Under the pieces are notes generated by a model. It was not told where the DNA came from. It saw nothing but the letters and a program-made list of their open reading frames with translations, and did not search any database. Of a stretch of DNA of 64,000 nt, positions 8,190 to 17,452 are shown piece after piece. How positions within the stretch are numbered: position 1 is the first letter of the stretch; every line of letters starts with the position of its first letter. Source of the DNA: Palleronia marisminoris (lineage in GTDB: Bacteria; Pseudomonadota; Alphaproteobacteria; Rhodobacterales; Rhodobacteraceae); assembly GCF_900172315.1 (NCBI RefSeq), contig NZ_FWFV01000010.1, positions 1 through 64,000 on the forward strand, read 5' to 3'. A program made the translations under genes and the position numbers.

Positions 8190-9125
8190 ATGGGCGAGAT
8201 CAGGATCGGCATCGCCCTCTATCCCGGCGCGCAGCTCTCCGCGGCCATGGGGCTGACGGATCTGTTTCACATCGCCGGGCAGATGGCGGAACGCTCGGAT
8301 CACGGCGCTCCGCAGTTGCGGGTTCAGACCCTTCGGGCCGACGAGCTGGAAGGATCGAGCCATCAGGACGCTCCCTGTCAGGTCCTGATCCTGCCTCCGT
8401 CACTGGAGGCGCCCATCCACCCGAATATCGCTGCCCCACTGGCCGCCTGGTTGCGGGAGCGTCATGGCGAGGGGACAGTGCTGGCTTCCGTCTGTGGCGG
8501 TGCCTTCCTGTTGGCCGAGACGGGACTATTGAGCGGGCGCGCGGCCACAACGCACTGGTTCTATGCCGATGATTTCCGGGAGCGGTTTCCCGATGTTGCG
8601 CTGGATACGGATCGGCTGATCATCGACGGCGGTGATATAATTTCGGCAGGCGGCTTGATGTCCTGGACCGATCTTGGCCTCAAGCTGGTCGAACGCTTTC
8701 TCGGTCCGGTGGTGATGGCGCAGACAGCCCGGATGATGCTCGTGGACCCGCCGGGGCGGGAGCAACGCTATTACAGTGGTTTCGCGCCCCGCCTGACCCA
8801 CGGCGACGCGGCTGTCCTCAGGGCCCAGCATTTCTTGCAGGCGAACGAGGGACGGGATGCGCGCCTTGCGACGCTGGCCGAACAGGCTGGATTGGAAGAG
8901 CGCACGTTGCTGCGCCGCTTCCAGAAGGCGACTGGCCTCACAACAACCGATTACGCGCAGCGCCTCCGCGTCGCGAAGGCGCAGGAACTCCTGCAATTCG
9001 GACGTCTGCCGGTGGAGCGCATCTCCTGGGAGGTCGGCTATTCCGACGCCGGGGCCTTCCGCAAGATCTTCCACCGGATCGTGGGACTGACCCCGGGAGA
9101 ATACCGGAGGCGCTTTCATGCGTAG
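8190..9125 (+). CDS. GlxA-type AraC-family transcriptional regulator
   Basis: This 311-residue protein has two domains. The N-terminal DJ-1/PfpI-like domain spans residues 1-175, with the nucleophile-elbow cysteine in LASVCGGAFLLAE (C102). The C-terminal AraC double helix-turn-helix spans residues 215-310, with the signature ISWEVGYSDAGAFRKIFHRIVGLTPGEYRRRF. Such regulators sense small metabolites and activate nearby catabolic genes. It is divergent from the cysteine hydrolase, with about 100 bases between the two starts, so it probably controls that gene and the hydrolase behind it. Confidence 0.88.
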   Translation: MGEIRIGIALYPGAQLSAAMGLTDLFHIAGQMAERSDHGAPQLRVQTLRADELEGSSHQDAPCQVLILPPSLEAPIHPNIAAPLAAWLRERHGEGTVLASVCGGAFLLAETGLLSGRAATTHWFYADDFRERFPDVALDTDRLIIDGGDIISAGGLMSWTDLGLKLVERFLGPVVMAQTARMMLVDPPGREQRYYSGFAPRLTHGDAAVLRAQHFLQANEGRDARLATLAEQAGLEERTLLRRFQKATGLTTTDYAQRLRVAKAQELLQFGRLPVERISWEVGYSDAGAFRKIFHRIVGLTPGEYRRRFHA

Positions 9126-9215
9126 GGTCACTGCATTGGTGACGCCTTCCGCAAGACCCATACGACCTCAGCTTGAAGGGGAGAATGTCGCATAAGGGCT
9201 CATAGCCAATAGAAG

Positions 9216-10343
9216 CTACACCTCCCCACGACGTTCTGACACGTGTGCCACTGGGTATCTCGGCTCGAAGATCAATGACGCAGTAACGCCGTTCGGGCCG
9301 CTTTGCAGGTCGAAGTCGCAAGACAATTCGGCGCAGACGACCTCCGCAATCTTCATGCCAAGGCCGGCCTGGTCTTTCTGCGGATCGTCGGGGAGTCCCA
9401 CGCCATCATCAGAGCAAGCCAACCGAACCATCCCGCCACCCTGCGGCTCAAGTCGTACACGAACCCTTCCACCGCGGCCGCCCGGGAAGGCATGCTTGAA
9501 CGAGTTGGTGACGAACTCGTTCAGGAACGTCCCGACCGCCACCGCCTGCTGGGCGTCAACGATGACAGGGCTCGCAGAGATTTCGAGTGAAATGCCCGCA
9601 GGCGCGAATGCCGCCAACTGATCCCCGACCTGCCGGACGTAGACATCGAGGGTGACCTCGGCATGTTCGTCCAACTTGTAGAGCTGCTCGTGTAAGCTGC
9701 TCATCGCGTCGATCCGCGTCATCATGTGCGAGAGCGCCCTACGCGCGTCTGGCGAACTGAAGGAGCGGCGCTGGAGGCGCGCGAAGGAGGACAGAGATTG
9801 CAGAGAGTTCTTGACCCGGTGATCGGCTTCTTTCCGCAGAACTTCCGCATTTTTCAGACCCTTGCGCAATTCCAGTTGCGCCATGACCTGCCGTGCAAGA
9901 ACCCGAAGGGTATCACGCTGGAGGGGCGTAAGCTCCCTCGGCTGATAATCAAGCACGCACAGCGTGCCAAGTGGTAGACCTTCTTCTGTCTTCAGAAGCG
10001 CTCCCGCATAAAAGCGTAAGCCAGGTTCTCCGACGCAGAGCGGGTTATCCCGCATCCTGTTGTCCTCGAGCGTGTCGGGGATCTCGACGAAGTCGGGCTC
10101 CAGGATCACGTGCGAGCAAATAGACGTTTCGATCGGCGTCTCGCGCACGCCAAGGCCGATCTCAGCCTTGAACCACTGCCGCTCCGCATCGATCAGGTTG
10201 ACGACCGAAATCGCAGTTCCACAGATCTCGGCGGCAAGCTTCACAATGTCGTCGAAATCCTGCTCGCGATCCGTATCGAGAACTTCATACGACCGAAGCG
10301 CTCTCAGCCGGTCTTCCTGAGATGGGTGTGACAGCGCTCGCAA
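9216..10343 (-). CDS. GAF-domain sensor histidine kinase (HisKA_2/HWE group)
   Basis: This is a soluble histidine kinase of about 375 residues. A GAF sensor domain (DFDDIVKLAAEICGTAISVVNLIDAERQWFKA... to LGTLCVLDYQPR) is followed by a HisKA_2 phosphoacceptor box, ADHRVKNSLQSLSSFARLQ, and an HATPase domain with NEFVTNSFKHAFPGG and SDDGVGLP. No membrane segment is seen. I chose the TTG at 10343, preceded by GGGAG, since homologous sequence begins near ALSHPSQEDRLRALRSYEVLDTDREQ; the frame is open further upstream to 10439 with another TTG. It lies downstream of a response regulator gene on the same strand and probably pairs with it. Confidence 0.8.
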   Translation of the reverse strand: MRALSHPSQEDRLRALRSYEVLDTDREQDFDDIVKLAAEICGTAISVVNLIDAERQWFKAEIGLGVRETPIETSICSHVILEPDFVEIPDTLEDNRMRDNPLCVGEPGLRFYAGALLKTEEGLPLGTLCVLDYQPRELTPLQRDTLRVLARQVMAQLELRKGLKNAEVLRKEADHRVKNSLQSLSSFARLQRRSFSSPDARRALSHMMTRIDAMSSLHEQLYKLDEHAEVTLDVYVRQVGDQLAAFAPAGISLEISASPVIVDAQQAVAVGTFLNEFVTNSFKHAFPGGRGGRVRVRLEPQGGGMVRLACSDDGVGLPDDPQKDQAGLGMKIAEVVCAELSCDFDLQSGPNGVTASLIFEPRYPVAHVSERRGEV

Positions 10344-10570
10344 AGCAACTCCCGGGCTTGATTGGATAATAGAAGCAAACTCGCACCCGTTACTCGAATA
10401 CGCAATGCGGGTCTTCGCGCACTTCCGCGGCCAGTCCAAACTGGCGCGCGATGACGATAAAAGGCGCGGCGACCCGGGCAGTCAGACAGCAGCAGGCGCC
10501 GCCTCGGAGTGCAGCCCGACTGCCGCCGCGGAGATGAGAAGCTGGTGGAGGGGGAGCGGTTGCGAAGCGG

Positions 10571-10927
10571 CTACAACAACTCGTCAAAGAGGTCCTCGAC
10601 CCGAAGAGGTTTTTTCAACACCCTGTCGGGGCGAGCCGCAGCGATGCGGTGGAGCTTCCCGAGGGCCGTCGTCGCTGTGACGAAAATGAACGCTACATCG
10701 GGCCGGAGTATCCGCATATGCTCGACCACCTCCACGCCGTCCGAGGAGTCCGCCAGATCCATGTCTGTGATCCGGACATCCGGGAGCACGTCGGAGAATT
10801 TCTGCTGAGCGCCGGCGGCCGTTGTTGCAATCCCGAGGACACAGCAGCCGGCCTCTTCACAAGGAAATTGGAGATCGAGTGCGATTAGGACCTCGTCTTC
10901 GACAATGGCGACCGTTGTCTCATCCAT
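10571..10927 (-). CDS. Single-domain response regulator
   Basis: This 118-residue receiver domain has no output domain. The acidic pocket is E10-D11, the likely phosphorylation site is D55 in RITDMDLADSSDG, the switch threonines are in FIFVTATTA, and the conserved lysine is in RVLKKPL. It starts at MDETTVAIVEDE (10927). Gene order is response regulator then HisKA_2 kinase, about 230 bases apart, so it is probably the kinase's phosphoacceptor, perhaps in a general-stress type relay. The TDMD context of the phosphosite is slightly unusual. Confidence 0.82.
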   Translation of the reverse strand: MDETTVAIVEDEVLIALDLQFPCEEAGCCVLGIATTAAGAQQKFSDVLPDVRITDMDLADSSDGVEVVEHMRILRPDVAFIFVTATTALGKLHRIAAARPDRVLKKPLRVEDLFDELL

Positions 10928-10993
10928 TTCGAGTGCTTTCGTTTCGCAGCCAACGGCGCACTCTATCTGCCGTTCCCCGCAAGGCGCCGAACG

Positions 10994-11008
10994 TGACACC
11001 GTGTGTCA
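10994..11008. promoter_or_regulatory. Inverted repeat upstream of the response-regulator gene
   Basis: A perfect dyad, TGACAC-CGT-GTGTCA, lies about 70 bases upstream of the response regulator start. It overlaps a TTGACA hexamer on the same strand as that gene. I see no good -10 element at the expected distance. It could be an operator, but no specific regulator can be named. Confidence 0.3.
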
Positions 11009-11263
11009 ACAAAACTTCGCGCGCGGCGCTCTCGAATCTGCTTCCGCAGGAGGCGAAGCCCGGGCGTTCTGTCATGCCGGTCACGCATCCGCCGCCTTGG
11101 CTCGAGATCGAAGGGCGAAACGGCCTCTCGGAGAAACGATGCTCTAACGGCGCGGTATCGCCCATTAGGCCGGCGGTCCCGCGCGCCTGAGTGCAGCACG
11201 GTCGCACATCTACGGGCGCGCCTGCGCGCGGCGAGAGCGTGCAGGCCTACATCTTGTTAGAAG
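11009..11263. other. Intergenic stretch, nothing recognised
   Basis: Both strands lack a coding pattern here. It separates the two-component genes from the esterase gene, and I see no RNA gene or mobile sequence in it. Confidence 0.4.
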
Positions 11264-12409
11264 TCAGGCTGCGCTGGCCAATTTCGCAGCTTTGCGCTGC
11301 TTCAACGTCGTCCGGTGCTGTAGCAGAAAACGCAACGTCTCACGCGATGCATCAGGACCAGCAGGGTCGGTGAAGCGCCCGGCCCGACTGCCTCCAGACC
11401 ATGCATGACCAGCGTCCTTGACGACCCAAAATTCCGTGAACGATCGTCCTTTTCCCCGGCGATGCGACTGCCGAACAAACGCATGTCCGCCATGCGGTCG
11501 GCTGGTCCGCTCGGTGCGGCGCAGATCTGCGTAGGCGTCAGCGGCGCGCGCCGCAATATATCGCCCGTTCCTGACATGCACGACCTTGTCCTCTTCGCCA
11601 TGGAAGATGATTGTTGGCATCGGGCTGGGGAACCGGTTGCCTGGAGCGCCGTGCTGCATCGCGAACGCGGCTGTCGTTGCGTCGCGTGCCGCGCGCCATG
11701 CCAAACCTGAGTGGACCCCGACTGCGGCGAAGATATCTGGGTATGTCGCAGCGAGAATAACTGCCATTGACGCTCCCGCTGACAAACCCGCGACGTACAC
11801 CCGCGCGGGGTCGGCCGGAGTGATATTCAGAACATCCCTTGTCAGACTGGCCAGAAGTGCGGGTTCCCCCGCCTCCCGGCTCTGATCCCCGCGGCGAAAC
11901 CAGTTCCAGCAGCGGTTCGGCTGCGCTTGGCGAGTCTGCGCCGGATAGACAACAATGATACCCAGCTCCTCGGCCAAGGCGTTCATTCCTGTGCCCGTGG
12001 CGAAATCGTCTGGCGTCTGGCCACATCCGTGCAGCATGACGAGGACCGGCAGCGGCTGCATCCCCTGTGTGGCACAGGCAGGAAGGTAGAGCTTGTAATC
12101 CAATCTACCGTCGGCGCAGTCGTGGGTTCGAGATTGAAAAGACGCCCCCCGCGGCATCGGCATCCGCGACCGCGCGGTCGCCATTGAAGGCTTCGCGTTC
12201 GCCGCCTGCTTGACCTGCGCTTTCGTGCTGAGTTTTGCACGGCTGAGCGCCCGACCGGCATCGTTGGATGCGGCATTGGATTTGGGTCTGGCTTTCGGCT
12301 TTACCGGTTTCGGCAGCATGGCACCGGCCATTTTCCCGATAGCCGTTGCCGTGGCTTTGCGTATCCGCTTGCGACTACGGGTCCGCGCCTTCTTGAACGG
12401 ATCGAACAT
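11264..12409 (-). CDS. PHB-depolymerase-family esterase
   Basis: This is a 381-residue alpha/beta hydrolase of the extracellular-type short-chain PHA depolymerase/esterase family. The core has LPVLVMLHGCGQTPDDFATGTGMNALAEE (about residues 118-146), the lipase box YVAGLSAGASMA (about 210), an aspartate region in IIFHGEEDKVVHVRNG, and a C-terminal histidine in VVKDAGHAWSGGS. The first 90 residues are a Lys/Arg/Ala/Pro-rich tail without a signal peptide, so secretion is doubtful and binding to polymer or DNA is possible. The ATG at 12409 is preferred over a TTG three codons upstream. The natural substrate is not established. Confidence 0.82.
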   Translation of the reverse strand: MFDPFKKARTRSRKRIRKATATAIGKMAGAMLPKPVKPKARPKSNAASNDAGRALSRAKLSTKAQVKQAANAKPSMATARSRMPMPRGASFQSRTHDCADGRLDYKLYLPACATQGMQPLPVLVMLHGCGQTPDDFATGTGMNALAEELGIIVVYPAQTRQAQPNRCWNWFRRGDQSREAGEPALLASLTRDVLNITPADPARVYVAGLSAGASMAVILAATYPDIFAAVGVHSGLAWRAARDATTAAFAMQHGAPGNRFPSPMPTIIFHGEEDKVVHVRNGRYIAARAADAYADLRRTERTSRPHGGHAFVRQSHRRGKGRSFTEFWVVKDAGHAWSGGSRAGRFTDPAGPDASRETLRFLLQHRTTLKQRKAAKLASAA

Positions 12410-13141
12410 TCGGCTCAACTGCTTTGATGGGTCCGGGCAGAGCTACCCACCTTTGTTTCACGCTTTGGCTTTCAGCGGAGACGGACAAATGTCGATCTCC
12501 TTACTCGTGATGGTTAACGCAGGAAGCCGCCGAATGGTTCAAGTGGCGACCGGCTTGGCCAACCTCAACCTGATGCAGCATCCGCCCACGCCAGAAGATT
12601 TCGGTTCTTGCCCCCATCGGCCGCAGGCTCGCAAACCCTCCAAAATCGACCGGACATTCGAGACGCTACCGTGATCAGCGGCATCGTCCGCGCCGCAGAA
12701 GTCGTGGGGTCTAACGATCCTGCATGCTGACGCAAAGGGCCGCTTGGGGGAGACGGCGTCGCAGCATGCGGTTGCCGACGAACAGTCAGTCTCACTGCAC
12801 CTGCGGACTCGAGCTGGCACGCCGCGTGCATTTTGGGCTTGAGGCAGACCTTCGCCGGGCCGGGGTGCCACGAAATGTCTCCAGATCATGTGCCCGCTTT
12901 GACCGATCGTGCGTAGCCTCACAAGGGTAGCCCGCAGCTGGGATGCTATGCCGCCTTGTGGCGCTCAGCCTGCCGAACTCGCGTAAATCGCTTCAGCGGA
13001 TTCATGAAAACAGGGTGTCGGACGCCCCTGCCCTGCCCCGCAAACGGTTTCGAAAACTGTTTTTCGTGGGTTCGCTACCCGTGCGTCTCGTAAAGCATCA
13101 AGACAACGATCGATTTCCTCTATGTGGGGCGGCCGCGCGGC
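12410..13141. other. Long intergenic region with repeat copy B
   Basis: About 730 bases contain no gene that I can support. Several open frames exist on both strands, but none has a ribosome binding site with a recognisable protein. Repeat copy B lies at 12831-12860. The region separates the esterase gene from the phospholipase D-like gene, both on the minus strand. Confidence 0.5.
12831..12860 (+). repeat. Dispersed intergenic repeat, copy B
   Basis: The core reads TTTTGGGCTTGAGGCAGACC followed by TTCGCCGGGC. It matches copies A and C at most positions, and the sequence just upstream (TCACTGCACCTGCGGACTCG) partly resembles the upstream flank of copy C, so the repeated unit may be longer than the core. 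Confidence 0.55.
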
Positions 13142-14629
13142 TCATGGCGTGGCCGGTCTTCTCTTGGCGACGAGCCGCTGCCTTATCCGGTGGAGCCTGC
13201 CGCGGCGCCACCGGCTGGCCGGACGCTCTGGGTCGAGAAGGTCGTTCTCCCGCAGAATGGCATCCTCCGCGGCCCCGAACTCTGGCGGCACGAATGGAAC
13301 GAGCGACCGGCCGCCTCCGCGCAGCGCCTCGACTGCTTGGATGAGCGAGCCGCCCGCTGCATCTACCGCGTGCTCCACTGCCCGCGGCTCGACGCCCAGG
13401 TGCTCGGCCAGAAGCGTGGTCCTGAGACCGGCAATGCGCGACCGGGTGTCCGCCTCACCGGGCATACCCGGACGCGCCTCGACGGACAGGTCGCATTCCG
13501 TGTCGAAGCCGAGTGAGCGGTTGTTGAGGTTGGAGGAGCCCACCCGCATCAGGCGGTCGTCCATGATGACGATCTTGGCGTGGACGTAGATCGGCTGTCC
13601 GCCTTCCGTCACGGGGGTATAGATCCTGAAGCGGCCATTCTGGTCAGCCTTCTGGACGATCTCCAGAAGCCGCGCGCGGGCCGTGCCCATTGCCTTCTCT
13701 TCCAGCCACCCTTGCGCCGTCTCGGGATTGACGAGGACGATCTCGGGTCCGTCCGGTTCCGCCAGCCGCACGGCGATCGCCTCGGCCAGAAGGCGCGATG
13801 CGAAATATTGGCTTTCGATGTAGAGCGTCCGCCGGGTGGCGGCGATGATCGCGAGGTAGAGCGACTCGATCTCGTGGACCTCCTCGCGTCCGGCATGGGC
13901 CGGCATCGTGCGGGAGATGGCGACTGCGGCGCTGCGGAGCATCGGGTCAAGATGCTCGGGCCAGATCGGCGGGACGGCAGGCGGCGGCTTGATCGTTTCG
14001 CCGGTAGCATGTTCCCACCGCGTTCGAACGAGATCGCCCAGCGCGCGTGCCGCATCGCCGCCGACCGCGACAGTCGCGTCGTGCCACGGGTCATAGCGAC
14101 GCTTCGTCGTGGGTCTGATCCGGTAGGGGCTGTCGTCCGCGTGGTCGTTCGTGTCCCAGCGATCAGCGGTGGCGTCGATGCCGCCGCAGAAGGCGAGGAC
14201 GTCGTCGATCACGATGATCTTCTGGTGATGCGCCGCGCCCGAGGGATGCGCGTGATCGAGCTTGAGGCGGATCTTGCGCCCGAGCAGCCAGTCCGCGAGC
14301 CGGAGCGGCGTCGAGCCTCGGCCGAGCGTGCCCAGAAGGCCCACGTCCCATTGCAGCAGACGAATGTCGAGTTCGGGGCGGCGGCGGACGAGCCAGCTCA
14401 GCAACTGGCCGAGCCGGTCGGGCACGTCCCCGTCGTCCCCGCGTGGGTCGAGGGAGATCCGCGTGTCGAACTCCCAGCCGATCATGATGACGCTGTGCCG
14501 GGCCTTCTGCATGACCTCTCGCAGGCCGGCGAAGTATTCGGCCGCATCGACAATCACCGCCAGCCTGTCGGCCGTCTCGATCCGCCAGCACGTGTCGCCG
14601 GGCCGCAGAACGGATTGAGTCTCATGCAT
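13142..14629 (-). CDS. Phospholipase D-like phosphodiesterase
   Basis: This 495-residue protein has two complete HKD motifs: H135-x-K137-x4-D142 in HHQKIIVIDD, and H350-x-K352-x4-D357 in HAKIVIMDD. This marks the PLD superfamily of phosphodiesterases and cardiolipin-synthase-like phosphatidyltransferases. Downstream GSSNLNNRSLGFDTECDL is the usual motif after the second HKD. No signal peptide or long membrane helix is seen, which favours a cytoplasmic phospholipase D over a membrane cardiolipin synthase. The gene may form an operon with the hydrolase upstream. Confidence 0.88.
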   Translation of the reverse strand: MHETQSVLRPGDTCWRIETADRLAVIVDAAEYFAGLREVMQKARHSVIMIGWEFDTRISLDPRGDDGDVPDRLGQLLSWLVRRRPELDIRLLQWDVGLLGTLGRGSTPLRLADWLLGRKIRLKLDHAHPSGAAHHQKIIVIDDVLAFCGGIDATADRWDTNDHADDSPYRIRPTTKRRYDPWHDATVAVGGDAARALGDLVRTRWEHATGETIKPPPAVPPIWPEHLDPMLRSAAVAISRTMPAHAGREEVHEIESLYLAIIAATRRTLYIESQYFASRLLAEAIAVRLAEPDGPEIVLVNPETAQGWLEEKAMGTARARLLEIVQKADQNGRFRIYTPVTEGGQPIYVHAKIVIMDDRLMRVGSSNLNNRSLGFDTECDLSVEARPGMPGEADTRSRIAGLRTTLLAEHLGVEPRAVEHAVDAAGGSLIQAVEALRGGGRSLVPFVPPEFGAAEDAILRENDLLDPERPASRWRRGRLHRIRQRLVAKRRPATP

Positions 14630-14912
14630 GGGTTGCCATCCTCATTGAAATCCGGGCGCGCCGGCCACGGTCCCCAGGCAGGGCCGGACCCGGGGTCCTC
14701 TCGCGAAACCAATTGCGCGGTTGCAACGTTCCGCGCTCGGACCGCTCTGTGCCTGTCCGGTCCTTGCGGATCGGCGTAGCTGCCGCCACATCGTCCACCG
14801 GCCACGCCTGGCCCGAGCCGTCGATCCTACAAACCTCGATCAGAGGGCCGGCCGTGTTCCGCCCCCTCAGGACCTCGTAGCGGCGGCCGGCGGCCTCGCC
14901 GGGCCACGGCAA
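14622..14912 (-). CDS. Possible small protein between hydrolase and PLD genes
   Basis: A TTG-initiated frame of 96 codons fills the gap between the hydrolase stop and the PLD start and overlaps the PLD start by eight bases. The first half (RRYEVLRGRNTAGPLIEVCRIDG) has the GC-rich third positions of real genes; the second half is Arg/Pro-rich and less convincing. No domain is recognised. The position fits an operon, but the start codon is weak. Confidence 0.25.
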   Translation of the reverse strand: MPWPGEAAGRRYEVLRGRNTAGPLIEVCRIDGSGQAWPVDDVAAATPIRKDRTGTERSERGTLQPRNWFRERTPGPALPGDRGRRARISMRMATHA

Positions 14913-14930
14913 GCCGCGGCTGCGGCGGCT

Positions 14931-15770
14931 TCAAGCGCGCACGTCGCAACCAGAATCGGCCTCCTGCGGGCCGATCTCCTGTCTGATCAGGCGCAGCGTC
15001 TCGCCCGGAGCGTCCCACGGGATGTAGTGACCGGCATCCGTAATCCAGTGAAGCCGCGCCTTGGAGAACGCCGCGACCGCCCGATTTGCTTGTCGTGGTA
15101 GCAGCAGGCGGTCCTTGCGCCCCCAGACGATCGTGACCGGCTCGCGCGTCTTGTCCGTGCCCTCCTGAACGGGCCCGTCGGCCAGGTCGCGGGTCAGGGC
15201 GTCGAAGGTCGGGGTCGCCGCGAAAGACAGAAGCTCGCGCAGTGCCATGTCTGAAGGAACTTGTGACGGTCGGGCCGAGATCTGGGCCAGAAGCGCCGCG
15301 CGGCCGGCTGCGTGCCGCGTCATCATTGGCAAGGCCGGGCTGGCCAGCCGCGCAACACCGCCGCTGGCCAGCAGAGACACCTTCAGGAACCGGCTTTCCC
15401 CGGTGCTCCAGAACCCGCCTGGCGCCAGCGCGATCGTGGTGCCGACGAGACCGCGGCGCGCCATTTCCAGTGCGACCCGCCCGCCAAGCGAATGGCCGAC
15501 GCAATCGACCCCGACGAGATCCTCAGCGTGGATGAAGTCAGCAATTGCATCAGCGATGCCCCGGAACGTTCTGGCCGCAGGCGTCACCGGCGAGGCGCCA
15601 TGTCCGGGCAAGTCCACCACGATCACCTCGTTTGTCTTCGCCAGGACGTCAATCATATCGCCCCACGAGGCGATGTTGCCGCCCAGGCCGTGCAACAGGA
15701 GTAACTGCTTGCCCGTTCCCTTGCGCATGACGTTGATAGGCGGTGTGGAAGGGTTTGCGTTCGCGTTCAT
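14931..15770 (-). CDS. Alpha/beta hydrolase
   Basis: This 279-residue alpha/beta-fold hydrolase has the oxyanion motif LLLLHGLGGNIASW (residues 23-36), the nucleophile S94 in GHSLGG, the acid in VTIVWGRKDRLLLP and the catalytic His in ITDAGHYIPWDAPG near the C-terminus. It resembles the broad esterase/epoxide-hydrolase/haloperoxidase group; substrate unknown. There is no signal peptide, so it is cytoplasmic. It may be co-transcribed with the PLD-like gene downstream. Confidence 0.82.
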   Translation of the reverse strand: MNANANPSTPPINVMRKGTGKQLLLLHGLGGNIASWGDMIDVLAKTNEVIVVDLPGHGASPVTPAARTFRGIADAIADFIHAEDLVGVDCVGHSLGGRVALEMARRGLVGTTIALAPGGFWSTGESRFLKVSLLASGGVARLASPALPMMTRHAAGRAALLAQISARPSQVPSDMALRELLSFAATPTFDALTRDLADGPVQEGTDKTREPVTIVWGRKDRLLLPRQANRAVAAFSKARLHWITDAGHYIPWDAPGETLRLIRQEIGPQEADSGCDVRA

Positions 15771-15937
15771 ACGGGAGCAACGGACAGACCGCCGGAAACG
15801 ATCCCGTGCGTCCCAGATGATCGAACACCGCCACCGGTTGCGCGGTCTCCCGTCTGTTCCACGACCTCGAAATCCACCGGGTGCACCATCACTTCACGGC
15901 TCTGGTCCAAGCGTGGCCTCCTGTGCAATGTCCGTTC

Positions 15938-16237
15938 ATGGCGAAACTCAGTTCACTCTGGTCCGGCGACCTCGCCCTCGATGACGCTTTTTGGACATGG
16001 GCGGTGACGGTGGGTCTGCTGATCAATATCGGCACCAGCATCCTGTTTCTGGTGCTGATCCTCCAAGAACGACCGCTGGCCGCAGTGCTCGTTGGTTACG
16101 CGCTATCGATCCCCTACAACATCGTCGCGACCGTGGGGGTCTGGCGCTCGGCCGCACGCTACGCGGGTCCATCTGTCCATGCCGATCTTGCACGGATCGC
16201 AACCGTCATTTTGATGGCGGCACTCACGCTGACCTGA
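15938..16237 (+). CDS. Small membrane protein, function unknown
   Basis: This 99-residue protein has three hydrophobic segments (about residues 19-40, 48-68 and 83-98), with FWTWAVTVGLLINIGTSILFLVLIL in the first. The start at 15938 is chosen over an upstream start at 15881 because the residues before it are not membrane-like. No family is recognised. It lies between a hydrolase and a LysR gene pointing the other way, so context does not help. Confidence 0.55.
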   Translation: MAKLSSLWSGDLALDDAFWTWAVTVGLLINIGTSILFLVLILQERPLAAVLVGYALSIPYNIVATVGVWRSAARYAGPSVHADLARIATVILMAALTLT

Positions 16238-16348
16238 GAGACGCGAAAGATTTTCCTGCATCCCTGAAGAATCGGCCTACGATAGCGTTACCAATGTGCC
16301 GACATCGCGGATGTAAGACAGGGGCGGATCTTCCCGCATCTTGACGGC

Positions 16349-17236
16349 CTAACCGCAGATGTCCCGCATCAGCGAGCGAAGCCAGCAGTGGCATGGGTCG
16401 GTGTCCATGCGCGGGTGCCATACCAGCGCGACCGGAATGGGGTCGACCTCGAACGGCAGTGGAAAAGCGATCAGATCGTGGCGCAGGGCATCCGTAAATC
16501 GCTCGGGCACCGTCGCGGCGAGGTTCGTGCCGCGCGCCAGTCCCAAGGCGGCGCCAAAGCCTCCTGCTGTCGCTCCCGCCTTTCGCGCATGCCCCTGCGC
16601 GGCCAGTGCGCCATCCACAGGGGCGTGACCGCTTCCGGAACGACTGACGAGCACGTGTTGCGCGGCGAGATAATCCTCAAGTGTCAGGGGCTTCTGGCTC
16701 ATCGGGTTTTGCGGGCTGACCACCCCAACGAAGTGGTCGCGGAACAGCAGCGCGGTGCGGAGTTCCGGTGCCGGTGTGGCGCGAACGAGGCCCACTTCGA
16801 GATCGACCGTGGCGTCACGCAGAGCACTGCTTTCACGCTCGGCCTTGGGCAAGAAGCGCAGCCGAACAGAGGGCGCTTCCCTGGCGGCACGGGCCACGAT
16901 CGCACCGCCGAAACCTTCCGCGAATCCTTCGCTCGCGCGGATGGTGAAGGTGCGTTCCACGGTGGACAGATCCACATCTGGAGAGGGTGAAAGCGCTGCG
17001 TTTGCTCGCTGGACCAGGGAAGACACCTCCTGACGCAGCTCCAGCGCCCGCGGTGTCGGCACAAGTCCGCGGCCGGCCCGCACCAGGAGCGGATCGCCCG
17101 TCACCTCGCGGAGCCGGGCCAGTGCCCGGCTCATTGCCGAGGCGCTGAGCCCGAGCCGCCGCGCTGCCGCCGTCACACTGCCCGTGTCGAGCAGTGCATC
17201 GAGTGTCACCAGCAGGTTCAGGTCAGGGTGCGCCAT
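16349..17236 (-). CDS. LysR-family transcriptional regulator
   Basis: This 295-residue protein begins with the LysR helix-turn-helix (LNLLVTLDALLDTGSVTAAARRLGLSASAMSRALARLRE, residues 6-44), followed by a periplasmic-binding-like effector domain. The NodD/PcpR-like opening (DLNLLVTLDALL) is typical of regulators acting on divergent genes. The divergent neighbour, 216 bases away, is the truncated MFS transporter gene, which was probably its target. Confidence 0.88.
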   Translation of the reverse strand: MAHPDLNLLVTLDALLDTGSVTAAARRLGLSASAMSRALARLREVTGDPLLVRAGRGLVPTPRALELRQEVSSLVQRANAALSPSPDVDLSTVERTFTIRASEGFAEGFGGAIVARAAREAPSVRLRFLPKAERESSALRDATVDLEVGLVRATPAPELRTALLFRDHFVGVVSPQNPMSQKPLTLEDYLAAQHVLVSRSGSGHAPVDGALAAQGHARKAGATAGGFGAALGLARGTNLAATVPERFTDALRHDLIAFPLPFEVDPIPVALVWHPRMDTDPCHCWLRSLMRDICG

Positions 17237-17452
17237 CTTGGCAGATTAGCATGCACGGTGACATGGCGTCAGACGCAACTGTCGAATGCGGACGACGCGC
17301 GTTCCGCCATCTGACGGCGAGACGTATCTCGGGATCACAATTCCCCGGAGTAGCTTCAGATGATCCCTTCGCCCTACGCTTCAGACACAACCGAAATTCC
17401 GGCCATGCAGCATTCTGCGCCGCTGGCGCTGTGGCGAAGGGAGGCTTGAGCC

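Noticed and set aside
12539-12922. 127-codon minus-strand frame in the long intergenic region
   Set aside because: It runs through a dispersed repeat, has no family resemblance and no ribosome binding site.
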